Under the pieces are notes generated by a model that saw only the letters and a program-made list of their open reading frames with translations, was not told where the DNA came from and ran no database searches. 64,000 bases of DNA from Streptomyces sp. TRM68367 (GTDB lineage Bacteria > Actinomycetota > Actinomycetes > Streptomycetales > Streptomycetaceae). The stretch is from positions 1,380-65,379 of the forward strand of contig NZ_JACTVI010000026.1 of assembly GCF_014495685.1 (NCBI RefSeq), read 5' to 3'. This document shows, piece by piece, positions 18,793 to 27,551 of the stretch (positions within the stretch are counted from its first letter, which is position 1; each line of letters starts with the position of its first letter). The translations under genes and the position numbers were made by a program.

Positions 18793-19721
18793 CCACCCCG
18801 CCCGCCCTGCTCATCGCCGGACACGGCACCCGCGACGACGCCGGAGCCGAGGCGTTCCGTGACTTCGTGCGGGAGCTGGGGCGCCGCCGCCCCGACCTGC
18901 CCGTCGCGGGCGGTTTCATCGAGCTGTCCCCGCCGCCGCTGGGTGATGCGGTCACCGAGCTGGTGGAGCAGGGGGTGCGCCGGTTCGCCGCCGTTCCGCT
19001 GATGCTGGTGTCCGCCGGCCACGCCAAGGGGGACATCCCGGCGGCCCTGGCCCGCGAGAAGGAACGGCACCCCGGCATCTCGTACAGCTACGGCCGTCCG
19101 CTGGGCCCGCATCCGGCGCTGCTGCGCGTGCTGGAGCGGCGCCTGGACGAGGCGCTGGGCTCCGCCGGGCGCACGCCGGGTGACCGCTCCGACGTGACCG
19201 TGCTGCTGGTGGGGCGCGGGTCGACGGACCCGGACGCCAACGCCGAGGTGTTCAAGGCGGCGCGGCTGCTGTGGGAGGGACGCGGTTACGCGGGCGTGGA
19301 GACGGCGTTCGTGTCGCTGGCGGCGCCGGACGTGCCCAGCGGCCTCGACCGGTGCGCGCGGCTGGGGGCGCGGCGGATCGTCGTGCTGCCGTACTTCCTG
19401 TTCACCGGGATCCTGCCGGACCGGGTGCGGCTGCAGACGGAGGGCTGGGCCGAGGCGCACCCGGAGGTCGAGGTGCGGTCGGCGGACGTGATCGGTCCGG
19501 AGCCGGAGCTGCTGGACCTGGTGATGGAGCGGTACGCGGAGGCCGTCGAGGGCGATCTGCGGATGAACTGCGACTCGTGCGTGTACCGGATCGCGCTGCC
19601 GGGCTTCGAGGACAAGGTGGGGCTGCCGCAGCAGCCGCACTTCCACCCCGACGACGACGGCCAGCACCATCACCACGGGAGCCACCACCACGGAGGGCAC
19701 GCACACTCCCATGTGCACTGA
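18789..19721 (+). CDS. cbiX: Sirohydrochlorin cobaltochelatase, CbiX long form, His-rich tail
   Basis: 310 residues from GTG 18789. Two CbiX-type halves: LLIAGHGTRDDAGAEAFRDF with the metal-site histidine (~10), and VLLVGRGSTDPDANAEVFKA (~138), where the second half has arginine in place of histidine. Near the C-terminus are an NCDSCVYRIALPGFEDKVG segment and a tail with about a dozen histidines (HHHHGSHHHGGHAHSHVH), which could store or deliver cobalt. Metal insertion into sirohydrochlorin is the cobalt-early step. Ferrochelation is an alternative, but the cob context favours cobalt. Its end overlaps cobC by 11 bases. Confidence 0.88.
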   Translation: MTTPPALLIAGHGTRDDAGAEAFRDFVRELGRRRPDLPVAGGFIELSPPPLGDAVTELVEQGVRRFAAVPLMLVSAGHAKGDIPAALAREKERHPGISYSYGRPLGPHPALLRVLERRLDEALGSAGRTPGDRSDVTVLLVGRGSTDPDANAEVFKAARLLWEGRGYAGVETAFVSLAAPDVPSGLDRCARLGARRIVVLPYFLFTGILPDRVRLQTEGWAEAHPEVEVRSADVIGPEPELLDLVMERYAEAVEGDLRMNCDSCVYRIALPGFEDKVGLPQQPHFHPDDDGQHHHHGSHHHGGHAHSHVH

Positions 19722-20781
19722 CTCCAAGGGCGGGCACGACCTGCGGCACCACGGGGACGCGGAGGTCCGGGACGACGGGTCGGCGCTGGTCGACCTGGCC
19801 GTGAACGTCCGCGCCGGCACCCCTCCGGCCTGGCTGCGCGAGGTCGTCGCCGGGTCGCTGGCCGGGCTCGCCGCCTACCCGGACGGGCGCGCCGCGCGGG
19901 CGGCGGTGGCGGCGCGGCACGGGCTGCCCGTGGAGCGGGTGCTGCTGACGGCGGGCGCGGCGGAGGCGTTCGTGCTGCTGGCCCGCGCCCTGGAGGTGCG
20001 CCGGCCGGTCATCGTGCACCCGCAGTTCACGGAGCCGGAGGCGGCGCTGCGGGACGCGGGGCACACCGTGGACCGGGGGCTGCTGCGCGCGGCGGACGGC
20101 TTCCGGCTGGACCCGGCGGCCGTCCCCGAGGATGCCGACCTGGTGGTGATCGGCAATCCGACGAACCCCACGTCGGTCCTGCACCCGGCCGCCGCCGTCG
20201 CACGACTCGCCCGCCCCGGACGGACGCTGGTCGTGGACGAGGCGTTCATGGACGCGGTACCGGGCGAGCGCGAGGCGCTGGCCGGGCGCACGGACGTGCC
20301 GGGCCTGGTGGTGCTGCGCAGCCTGACCAAGACGTGGGGCCTGGCCGGGCTGCGCGTCGGCTATGTGCTGGCGGCCCCGGAGACGATCGCGGCCCTGGAG
20401 CGGGCCCAGCCGCTGTGGCCGGTGTCCACGCCCGCGCTCGCCGCCGCCGAGGCGTGCATGGCGCCGCGGGCCCTGGCGGAGGCGGCCCACGCGGCGCACC
20501 GCATCGCCGCCGACCGGTCCCATCTCGTCGCCGGGCTCAAGGAGTTCGGCCCGCACGGCCTGCGGGTCATGGAGCCCGCCGAGGGCCCCTTCGTCCTCCT
20601 CCGCGTGCCGCACGCCGCCGCCGTACGACAGCACCTGCGCGGACTCGGGTTCGCGGTCCGGCGCGGCGACACGTTCCCCGGCCTGGACGAGGAGTGGCTG
20701 CGTCTCGCGGTACGGGACCGGCCCACGGTCAACTCCTTCCTCCAGGCACTGGACCGGGCGCTGGCTCTGGCCCACCGCTGA
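19711..20781 (+). CDS. cobC: Aminotransferase class I/II-type PLP protein CobC (threonine-phosphate decarboxylase family)
   Basis: 356 residues. PLP-fold landmarks: SLAGLAAYPDGRAARAAVAA near residue 48, VIGNPTNPTSVLHP near 147, LVVDEAFMDAVPGE near 173 and the Schiff-base lysine in RSLTKTWGLAGLRVGY (~207). The family decarboxylates threonine phosphate to give the aminopropanol-phosphate arm used by CobD, or is a histidinol-phosphate aminotransferase relative; the cob context favours the former. The ATG at 19711 sits inside the cbiX tail. Its 3' end overlaps the convergent DUF2264 gene by 53 bp. Confidence 0.88.
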   Translation: MCTDSKGGHDLRHHGDAEVRDDGSALVDLAVNVRAGTPPAWLREVVAGSLAGLAAYPDGRAARAAVAARHGLPVERVLLTAGAAEAFVLLARALEVRRPVIVHPQFTEPEAALRDAGHTVDRGLLRAADGFRLDPAAVPEDADLVVIGNPTNPTSVLHPAAAVARLARPGRTLVVDEAFMDAVPGEREALAGRTDVPGLVVLRSLTKTWGLAGLRVGYVLAAPETIAALERAQPLWPVSTPALAAAEACMAPRALAEAAHAAHRIAADRSHLVAGLKEFGPHGLRVMEPAEGPFVLLRVPHAAAVRQHLRGLGFAVRRGDTFPGLDEEWLRLAVRDRPTVNSFLQALDRALALAHR

Positions 20782-22651
20782 ACGGCGGCACCCGCTCCAG
20801 GGTGCCGTCCGGGAAGCGGATCTCCACGGTGCCGTCGCCCGCGACCGTCGCGCTCGCCCCCGCACCCGGGTCCCCGCACACGCCCGGGTCGGCGCTGAGC
20901 ACCACCAGTGTGACCAACAGCCCAGCGGCTTGGCCGAGTTCGAGGTACGGCGTGGCCGAGTGGTGGCCGACGGCGTTTACCCCGACGGCGTGCGCGACCG
21001 CACCCCCGGCATCGCTCCAGCCGTACAGGCCGACGACGGCACTGGTGAGACCGTCGGCACGGCGGACCACGGCCCGCCCGGGGCCGGTCCGGGCAGCGGG
21101 GGACGCGCCGTCGTCGGCCACGGCCCAGCCGCCCTCCCGCACGGACGCACCGCCGGCCGCGTCGAGGCGGTGCACCCGCACCTCCCACGGGCCGCGCACC
21201 ACACTCACCGTCGCGATCCGCGCCCCCTCCTGCCAGGAGGCCGCAGAGCGCCCCTCGACGCCCAGGGGGTGGATACGGCCGCGCGGAGTCGGCGTGCCGT
21301 CGGGGCCGAGCAGCGCGATGTGGTTGTCGGGACCGGGCGTCTCGGGTGCCGTGGCGCTGGAGTACGCGAGCCGCGCGTAGTGCGGACTGTCTTCGGCGGT
21401 CGCGGGCGGCGGCGGAAGCCGGTCACTGCCGTGATTGACGAGCCGTACGATCCCGTCGGCGGCCGTGGAGTGCAGCAGCCACCCCGGCGCGGGCAACGGC
21501 AGGCACACATCGGCCGTGTCGACGGGACCGGGCTCCTCGGGCGCCGTCCACACCGGATGATCGGTGGGCAGCAGCAGCCCCAGGAACGCCTTGCTCGCCC
21601 AGTACGGCGACGCGGGTCCCGAATAGCGCTGGGTGACCGGGAGAAAGGGCCGGTACCAGCCGAGGCTGAGCAGCCCCCGCTCGTCGGGCGCGCCCCGCTC
21701 GGCGAAGTGCTTCAGGGCGCCGGAGGCCAGGCGCCGGGTGCGGCCCGGCGGCAGCGGGGTGGCGTCGGCGAGGGCACCCGCCCACAGCGGCGCGGTGGTC
21801 GCGAACCGGTAGGTGAGGGACCGGCCCTGATGCACAGGCGCACCGTCGGCACCGAAGAAGTGCTGGTACTGGCCGAGGAACTCCCGCAGCCGGGCGCGGT
21901 GCCGCGCCACGGTCTCCGGCCGCGCGCGCTCCCCCGCGACACGCGCCCACAGGGCCGGGTACAGGTGCAGCGCCCAGGCGTTGTAGTAGTCGAACTTCCG
22001 CCCGTCACCGTCGGTGTACCAGCCCCCGCCCCGGTACCAGTCGTCCAGGCGCGCGAGCCCGCCATCGATCTCGGCCCGGCTGTACGCGGCGCCCACGGAG
22101 GCGAGGAACTCCTCCGTGATGACCTGGAACAACCGCCAGTTGGAGTCATTGACGCCCGCACCGACAAACCCACCGAGATAGTCGACGACCTGCCCGCGCA
22201 CCCGGTCATCGAGCCGGTCCCACAACCACGCCCGGGACTCGTGCAACGCAATCGCCAGGGACGCCGCCTCCACCATCGGCTGGGCCCGGTCGGCAATGGG
22301 CGGCCACCGCTCGTCCCCGTACGGATCGGTACCGGCATCGAGCCCCGCCGCGTACCGCTCGATCAACGCGGGGCCGACACGACCGCCCGCCCCCGCGATA
22401 CGAAAGGCGGCCAGCAGAAAGGACCGCGCAAACCCCTCCAGCCCATCGGACCAGGGCCCTGAGTGGCTGGGCGGCCCGGGCAGCCGGTACTGCGCGAAGC
22501 CCGGGGAGGCATACGGCAACAGCCCGTCGAGAAGCCGGTCGGCCATCGCTTCCCAGTGGGTGCGGGTCCACCCGGTGATCGGCGAGAGGAGGTTGTCGAG
22601 ACCGGGAAGGTGCGTCGGGTCGTCGGGAAGCGACACATACGGCGCGGCCAT
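20729..22651 (-). CDS. DUF2264 protein (putative saccharide-active enzyme)
   Basis: 640 residues. The N-terminal half has the DUF2264 pattern: SPITGWTRTHWEAMADRLL near 22, SGPWSDGLEGFARSFLLAAF near 64 and NDSNWRLFQVITEEF near 168, with many aromatic and acidic residues resembling an (alpha/alpha)n toroid. The C-terminal half is beta-rich. No activity is established for the family that I can name; context with a sugar importer and LacI regulator suggests action on an imported oligosaccharide. No signal peptide, so probably cytoplasmic. It is last in the minus-strand operon and overlaps the 3' end of cobC by 53 bp. Confidence 0.85.
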   Translation of the reverse strand: MAAPYVSLPDDPTHLPGLDNLLSPITGWTRTHWEAMADRLLDGLLPYASPGFAQYRLPGPPSHSGPWSDGLEGFARSFLLAAFRIAGAGGRVGPALIERYAAGLDAGTDPYGDERWPPIADRAQPMVEAASLAIALHESRAWLWDRLDDRVRGQVVDYLGGFVGAGVNDSNWRLFQVITEEFLASVGAAYSRAEIDGGLARLDDWYRGGGWYTDGDGRKFDYYNAWALHLYPALWARVAGERARPETVARHRARLREFLGQYQHFFGADGAPVHQGRSLTYRFATTAPLWAGALADATPLPPGRTRRLASGALKHFAERGAPDERGLLSLGWYRPFLPVTQRYSGPASPYWASKAFLGLLLPTDHPVWTAPEEPGPVDTADVCLPLPAPGWLLHSTAADGIVRLVNHGSDRLPPPPATAEDSPHYARLAYSSATAPETPGPDNHIALLGPDGTPTPRGRIHPLGVEGRSAASWQEGARIATVSVVRGPWEVRVHRLDAAGGASVREGGWAVADDGASPAARTGPGRAVVRRADGLTSAVVGLYGWSDAGGAVAHAVGVNAVGHHSATPYLELGQAAGLLVTLVVLSADPGVCGDPGAGASATVAGDGTVEIRFPDGTLERVPPFSGGPEPAPGPVPGGRS

Positions 22652-22708
22652 GCGGGACTAGGTCCTCCTTTGAAGTCGGCGATGCGAGAAGCGCCTCTGA
22701 TAGGAGCG

Positions 22709-22760
22709 CGGGGCTGTATCGATATGCGGCTCCGCCGCGTGGGCGCGACCAGCCACAACG
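22709..22760. repeat. Dispersed Streptomyces hairpin repeat, copy A
   Basis: cggggctgtatcgatatgcg followed by gctccgccgc and ending at agccacaacg. A closely similar copy is at 50201-50253. The inner gcggctccgccgc is a perfect palindrome. It lies between the LacI and DUF2264 genes of one operon, where it could attenuate or stabilise the transcript. Confidence 0.75.
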
Positions 22761-22771
22761 CACCCGCACTC

Positions 22772-23833
22772 TCACGACGGCGGCGCCACACTACGGCGCA
22801 CAACAATGTGCGTCCCGAGCAGATGATGACTACCGCCCGCATGCTCGGGATGCCGCAAGGCGATCCGCACAGCCGCCCGCCCAAGCTCCTCCGCAGGAGT
22901 CCGCACAGTGGTCAACGGCGGATTGAAGTCCTCAGCCAGCGGAATGTCGTTGTACCCGACAACGGAAACGTCCTCAGGCACCCGCAGCCCAGCGTCGGCA
23001 ATAGCGCGCAACGCCCCCGCGGCCACCATGTCGTCTCCGGCAAAAACCGCAGTGAACTCCCGTGTCTCCTTCAGAATTTCAGCCATCGCCCGCACCCCGG
23101 CCGCCCGCCCCAGCCCACAGTCGACAACCCGCGCAGCCGCCGCCGGCAACCCATGCTCGGCAAGCGCGGCCCGATACCCCGCAACCCGCGCATCGAGCGC
23201 GGTGTTACCCGGCAGCGCCCCGAGAAACACGATCCTGCGGTGCCCCGCAGACAACAGATGCGCGGTGATCGCCCGAGCCCCCGCCTCGTTGTCGAACTCG
23301 ACCACCAGCGCCGGAATATCCGGATCCGGCGCAGGCCGTCCGCACAGCACCAGCCGCGCCCCGGACGCATCCAGCGCCTGCGCATAGTGCGCCACGCGCG
23401 AGCGATACGCATCGTCCTCGACGACCCCGCCGACCAGGATCACCAGCCGCGCCCCCTCCTCCCGCATCAACTGCACGAACTCCATCTCCCGCTGCGGATC
23501 CCCGCCGGTCGCACCGACCACGCACAGCCAGCCCCGGTCGGCGGCCTCCGCCTCGACGCCCTCGGCGACCTGGGCGTAGAAGGGACTGGTGACCTGCCGC
23601 ACGACGACAGCGGCCATCTTGCGGCCACCCCCCACAAGCGCCCGCGCATGCGCGTTGGCGACGTAGTCGAGCTCACGCGCGGCACGCAGGACGCGAGTCC
23701 GGGTGGCGGCGGGCACCGGATGGTTGCCGCTGAGCGCACGCGACGCCGTGGCCATCGACACGCCCGCCCGCTCGGCGACCTCGCGGATCGTGACCCGCCG
23801 CTTGGACCCCGTGTCCGTCATGTCGTTCCCCAT
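22772..23833 (-). CDS. LacI family transcriptional regulator of the sugar-uptake operon
   Basis: 353 residues from ATG 23833, which has an aggag sequence at good spacing; ATG 23821 and GTG 23854 are alternatives. The N-terminal HTH and hinge are intact: VTIREVAERAGVSMATASRA, then LDYVANAHARALVGGG. The rest is the periplasmic-binding-like ligand domain (FVQLMREEGARLVILVGGVV; NDIPLAEDFNPPLTTVRTP). It lies 31 nt after the lipoprotein gene in the same direction, so it probably autoregulates the operon. A cre-like site at 27447-27465 before the first permease gene is a candidate operator. Confidence 0.92.
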   Translation of the reverse strand: MGNDMTDTGSKRRVTIREVAERAGVSMATASRALSGNHPVPAATRTRVLRAARELDYVANAHARALVGGGRKMAAVVVRQVTSPFYAQVAEGVEAEAADRGWLCVVGATGGDPQREMEFVQLMREEGARLVILVGGVVEDDAYRSRVAHYAQALDASGARLVLCGRPAPDPDIPALVVEFDNEAGARAITAHLLSAGHRRIVFLGALPGNTALDARVAGYRAALAEHGLPAAAARVVDCGLGRAAGVRAMAEILKETREFTAVFAGDDMVAAGALRAIADAGLRVPEDVSVVGYNDIPLAEDFNPPLTTVRTPAEELGRAAVRIALRHPEHAGGSHHLLGTHIVVRRSVAPPS

Positions 23834-23864
23834 CCCCCGCGTCTCCTGTTCCACCAGCGGCGCG

Positions 23865-25514
23865 TCACGTGTTGGCCGCGTGGTCCTTCGCGAACTCCTC
23901 GGCCATTCTGTCGCCGCCGCGGGACCGCCACTTCTTCACCGTCGCGTCCCATTCGGACAGCGGCAGACGCCCGGCGATGATCCCGGTCGCGGTGTCGTCG
24001 AGGAGCGCCTTGAGGGTGGTGCCCTGGGCGTTCTTCGTACGGGACTGCAGGCCGAAGGAGGCGTCACGGATGGCGTGCGGGACGACCTTCTGCTGCCAGG
24101 CGTGCAGGGCCCGTACGGCATCCGGCTTGCCCGGCACGAACAGCACCTGGGGGCCTTCGGCGAGGTACTTCAGCGGCAGGTTGGTGTTGTTCTCCACCTC
24201 GCCCAGTTTGGTGGGCTCCGGGGAGCCGTCCTTGGCGCGGGTGAAGTGGGTGCCCTCGACGCCGTAGTGGACGAGTTCCCACTCCTGGCTGCCGAAGGGG
24301 GCGGCGAGGTAGTCGAGGATCCTCAGCAGCAGCTCGATGCGTTCCTTCTTCGCCTTCTTCAGCACCGTGTAGCCGAAGGAGCGGCGGGCCGCGACGATGC
24401 CGCCCGGTTCACCGCCGACGCTGTACGGGAGCGCCGCGGCCGGGGTCATCCCCTCCGGGGCCTCCAGGTGCTTGGGCAGGTAGGCGCCGAAGCCGTCCTG
24501 CATGGAGCCGACGGTGCCGTTGTAGTAGAGGGTGGTCAGGTCGATCTGGGAGATGGACGTGGCGTCGGGGTGGTAGCAGCCGTCCTTGCGCAGCCGCGCC
24601 TGGAAGGCGATCGCCGCCTTGGCGCGCGCGTCGGCCCAGCCCGGCTCGAACGTGCCGTCCTTGGTGACGGCCCAGCCCTGCGGCGCGTTGTGCGCGGCGC
24701 CGTGCACGGCGTTGCCGAAGAGCGAGTTGGCGGCGGCCCCGAGGGCGTACGTACGGCCGCTGGTGGCCCGCTTGGCGACGGCCGCGAAGTCGTCGGAGGT
24801 CCAGCCCTCCTTCATCCCGGCGTCGGTGAACATGCCCTGGTTGAGCCAGAGGGTGGAGCCGGGCAGCGGGCGCTCCAGGGGGATGCCGTAGATGCGGCCG
24901 CCGATGCGGCCCATGTCGCGCCAGGCGTGGGTGGGGATGTTCGCGAGGTTGGGGTAGTCGGCGATCGCGTCGCCGGAGAGGAAGGGGGTGAGGTCCTCGG
25001 CGCGGCGCTGCACGAACTCGGGCTCGCGGGGCAGTACGAAGCCGGTGAAGATGTTGATGATGTCGGGCAGGGTGTCGGCGTCGCCGGCCATGACCGTGGC
25101 CATCTTCTTCTGGTAGTCGGCCTGGGAGATGATCGTGTACTCGATCTTCACGCCGAGGGCCTTCTCCACGGCCGCCCAGAACCGGTTGGCGGAGGCGGGC
25201 TTGGGCGGGGTGCCGAACGACACCGACATGACCTTGACGGTGGAGCCGTCGCCGGGGGTGCGGGCGACGGACTTGACCAGGTCAAAGGGGTAGGAGGTGT
25301 AGCCGGGCTGGACGCCGGCCTGGGTGGGGGCGAGGTCGGGCTGCGGGCCCTTCGCCGGGCGATAGGCGGGCCAGGGGGCGAGCTTCTTGCCCGCGTTGGA
25401 GACGTCGCTGTCGCCGCCGCCGGTGGAGCAGGCGGCCAGCAGACCGGGGACGGAGACGGCGGCGCCACCCGCGGCCATGGAGCGCAGCAGGGTGCGTCGG
25501 GACATGCGGGGCAT
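23865..25514 (-). CDS. Sugar ABC transporter substrate-binding lipoprotein
   Basis: 549 residues. The N-terminus is a Tat-type lipoprotein signal: MSRRTLLRSM with twin arginines, then the lipobox LLAACS. The length and the LplB-type permease partner put it in the large (~500-550 residue) oligosaccharide-binding class (TIIXGFVLPREPEFVQRR-like region; GRIYGIPLERPLPGSTLWLN near residue 205). It captures a glycan fragment outside the membrane and delivers it to the two permeases upstream. ATG 25505 is an alternative start. No ATPase gene is present. Confidence 0.9.
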   Translation of the reverse strand: MPRMSRRTLLRSMAAGGAAVSVPGLLAACSTGGGDSDVSNAGKKLAPWPAYRPAKGPQPDLAPTQAGVQPGYTSYPFDLVKSVARTPGDGSTVKVMSVSFGTPPKPASANRFWAAVEKALGVKIEYTIISQADYQKKMATVMAGDADTLPDIINIFTGFVLPREPEFVQRRAEDLTPFLSGDAIADYPNLANIPTHAWRDMGRIGGRIYGIPLERPLPGSTLWLNQGMFTDAGMKEGWTSDDFAAVAKRATSGRTYALGAAANSLFGNAVHGAAHNAPQGWAVTKDGTFEPGWADARAKAAIAFQARLRKDGCYHPDATSISQIDLTTLYYNGTVGSMQDGFGAYLPKHLEAPEGMTPAAALPYSVGGEPGGIVAARRSFGYTVLKKAKKERIELLLRILDYLAAPFGSQEWELVHYGVEGTHFTRAKDGSPEPTKLGEVENNTNLPLKYLAEGPQVLFVPGKPDAVRALHAWQQKVVPHAIRDASFGLQSRTKNAQGTTLKALLDDTATGIIAGRLPLSEWDATVKKWRSRGGDRMAEEFAKDHAANT

Positions 25515-25553
25515 GGGTGACCGACCTTTCGTGGACTGCGGTTTGATGGTGCG

Positions 25554-26441
25554 TCAGCTCTTGATGGCGCCGGTGAGCACGCCCTTGGTGAAGTACTTCT
25601 GCAGGAACGGGTAGACGAGCAGGATCGGCACGGTGGCGAGGACGAGCACCGCCATCTGCACGGTCTGCGGGGCGGTGACGGTGCCCTCGCCGGTGGTGGC
25701 GTCGGTGAGCCCGGAACCGGCGATCACATAGGTGCGCAGCACCTGCTGGAGGGGCCAGTGATCGCTCTCCAGGTACAGCGAGGCGTAGAACCAGGAGTTC
25801 CAGTACGCCACCGCGTAGAACAGGCCCACGACGGCGAGCGCGGCCTTGGACAGCGGCAGGACGACCGACCACAGCACCCGCCAGTCCCCGGCGCCGTCCA
25901 GGCGTGCCGCCTCGTACAGCTCCTCGGGGATGCCCTGGAAGAAGCCGCGCAGGACGACGAGGTTGAAGACGTTCACGACGACCGGGAGCACCAGGGAGGC
26001 GTAACTGTCCAGCAGGCCCAGCTCCTTGACCAGCAGGAAGCTCGGGATCATGCCGGGCGGGAAGAGGAAGGTGAACAGGATGAGCAGCAGGACGGGCCTG
26101 CCGCCGAAGACGCCGGGGCGGGACAGCGCGTAGGCGAGGGTGACGGTGCAGGCGAGGCTGAGCAGGGTGCCGGCGATCGTGACGCCGGCGCTGACGCCCA
26201 GCGCGTGGGTGACGATGCCGCCGTCGAGGATGTCGCGGTAGGAGTCGAGGCTCGGTTCGGTCGGCCACAGCACCCAGCCGCCGCCCGCGACGACCTCCTC
26301 GGTGGAGGCCAGCGAGGTCGACACGATGACGAGGAACGGTACGCAGACGAGCAGGACGACGGCGGCCAGCGCGAGGACCTTGGCCGCCTGGGTGAGGGGC
26401 TTCGGCTTCTCCATCCAGCCCGGGCGGACGCCGGTGCTCAC
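25554..26441 (-). CDS. Carbohydrate ABC transporter permease (second, YtcP/AraQ type)
   Basis: 295 residues from GTG 26441, overlapping the stop of the first permease gene (GTGA). About six spans; the EAA loop that contacts the ATPase is visible as YEAARLDGAGDWRVLWSVVL. Forms a heterodimer with the product of 26438-27409. The lipoprotein gene follows 39 nt later. Confidence 0.92.
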   Translation of the reverse strand: MSTGVRPGWMEKPKPLTQAAKVLALAAVVLLVCVPFLVIVSTSLASTEEVVAGGGWVLWPTEPSLDSYRDILDGGIVTHALGVSAGVTIAGTLLSLACTVTLAYALSRPGVFGGRPVLLLILFTFLFPPGMIPSFLLVKELGLLDSYASLVLPVVVNVFNLVVLRGFFQGIPEELYEAARLDGAGDWRVLWSVVLPLSKAALAVVGLFYAVAYWNSWFYASLYLESDHWPLQQVLRTYVIAGSGLTDATTGEGTVTAPQTVQMAVLVLATVPILLVYPFLQKYFTKGVLTGAIKS

Positions 26442-27409
26442 TTGTAGACCCCCTGTTCGCCGAGGCGGTGCGCGACCTTGTTGGCGGCGTAGACGAGGAG
26501 GGCGCCGATGACGCCCTTGAACAGGCCCGCGGCGGCCGCGAATCCGTAGTCGCCGCCGACGACGCCCTGGTAGTAGACGAAGGTGTCGATGATCTCGGCG
26601 GCCCCCGGGCCGACCGCGTCGCGCTGGAGCAGCATCTGCTCGAAGCCGACGGAGAGGATGTCGCCGAGCCGCATGATGAGCAGCAGCACGATCACCGGGC
26701 GGATGGCGGGCAGGGTGACGTGCCAGAAGCGCCGCCAGGGCCCGGCTCCGTCGATCGCGGCGGCCTCGTACTGCTGCTCGTCGACCTGGGAGAGCGCGGC
26801 GAGGAAGATGATCGTGCCCCAGCCGGCGTCCTTCCAGATGACCTGCGCGACGACGAGCGGGCGGAAGGCGTCGGGGTTGCCGATGATGTCGACGGTGTGC
26901 AAACCCAGGCCGCTCAGCGAGGAGTTGAGCAGTCCGGTGTCGCCGAGCACCTGCTGGAAGAGGGCGACGACGATCACCCACGAGATGAAGTGCGGCAGAT
27001 AGGCCACCGACTGCACGAAGCGGCGCACGGTGGACCAGGTGAGGCTGTGCAGCAGCAGGGCGAGGGCGAGCGGGACCGGGAAGTAGAAGACCAGCTGCAG
27101 GACGGCGATCCAGACGGTGTTGAGGACCGCGTCCCAGAACGCGCCGTCCTCGAACATCCGCTGGAAGTTGCCGAGGCCGGCCCAGGGGCTGCCCCACAGG
27201 CCGTCGAAGGGCACGTACTCCTTGAAGGCGATGACGTTGCCGGCCAACGCGCCGTAGTGGAACACCAGGAAGTAGGCGAGCCCGGGCAGCATCAACAGCA
27301 GGAGAGTCCAGCCCTGGAAGCGTTTTCGCCCACGCCGCGCCTGATCTGGCCGGTGGTGCGGCGGATTCACCTCCTCTGTACTTGCCCGTTCCCGTAGTAC
27401 TGCCGACAC
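26438..27409 (-). CDS. Carbohydrate ABC transporter permease (first, LplB type)
   Basis: 323 residues, about six spans after a basic N-terminus (RPDQARRGRKRFQGW). FKEYVPFDGLWGSPWAGLGN near residue 65 and the EAA loop YEAAAIDGAGPWRRFWHVTLP near 217 are typical of the LplB group. First gene of the minus-strand operon permease-permease-lipoprotein-LacI-DUF2264. A cre-like palindrome lies 38-56 nt upstream of the start. Confidence 0.92.
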   Translation of the reverse strand: MSAVLRERASTEEVNPPHHRPDQARRGRKRFQGWTLLLLMLPGLAYFLVFHYGALAGNVIAFKEYVPFDGLWGSPWAGLGNFQRMFEDGAFWDAVLNTVWIAVLQLVFYFPVPLALALLLHSLTWSTVRRFVQSVAYLPHFISWVIVVALFQQVLGDTGLLNSSLSGLGLHTVDIIGNPDAFRPLVVAQVIWKDAGWGTIIFLAALSQVDEQQYEAAAIDGAGPWRRFWHVTLPAIRPVIVLLLIMRLGDILSVGFEQMLLQRDAVGPGAAEIIDTFVYYQGVVGGDYGFAAAAGLFKGVIGALLVYAANKVAHRLGEQGVYK

Positions 27410-27446
27410 GGGTCCCCCTCGCGTCTCGGAGTCGGAGTGAGAGGAA

Positions 27447-27465
27447 GTTAAAACGCTTTCATTGG
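27447..27465 (-). promoter_or_regulatory. cre/LacI-type operator before the sugar operon
   Basis: On the minus strand the site reads ccaatgaaagcgttttaac. The core tgaaagcgtttt follows the LacI/CcpA-family pattern around a central CG and is A/T-rich in an otherwise very GC-rich region. It is just upstream of the first permease gene, so it is a likely binding site for the LacI protein coded in the operon. Confidence 0.6.
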
Positions 27466-27494
27466 AGGGTCAACAGTTCTGGCACAGAAAAGGA

Positions 27495-27535
27495 GTTGAC
27501 CCGCGTCGGCGCTGGGGGGCCGGACGCGGGTCAAC
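27495..27535 (-). terminator. Intrinsic terminator of the LAETG surface-protein gene
   Basis: Perfect 13-bp arms gttgacccgcgtc (27495-27507) and gacgcgggtcaac (27523-27535) with a 15-nt loop. Read on the minus strand it follows the LAETG gene and is succeeded by tccttttct, a short T-rich run. Confidence 0.8.
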
Positions 27536-27551
27536 GGGTGAAAATGCTTGC

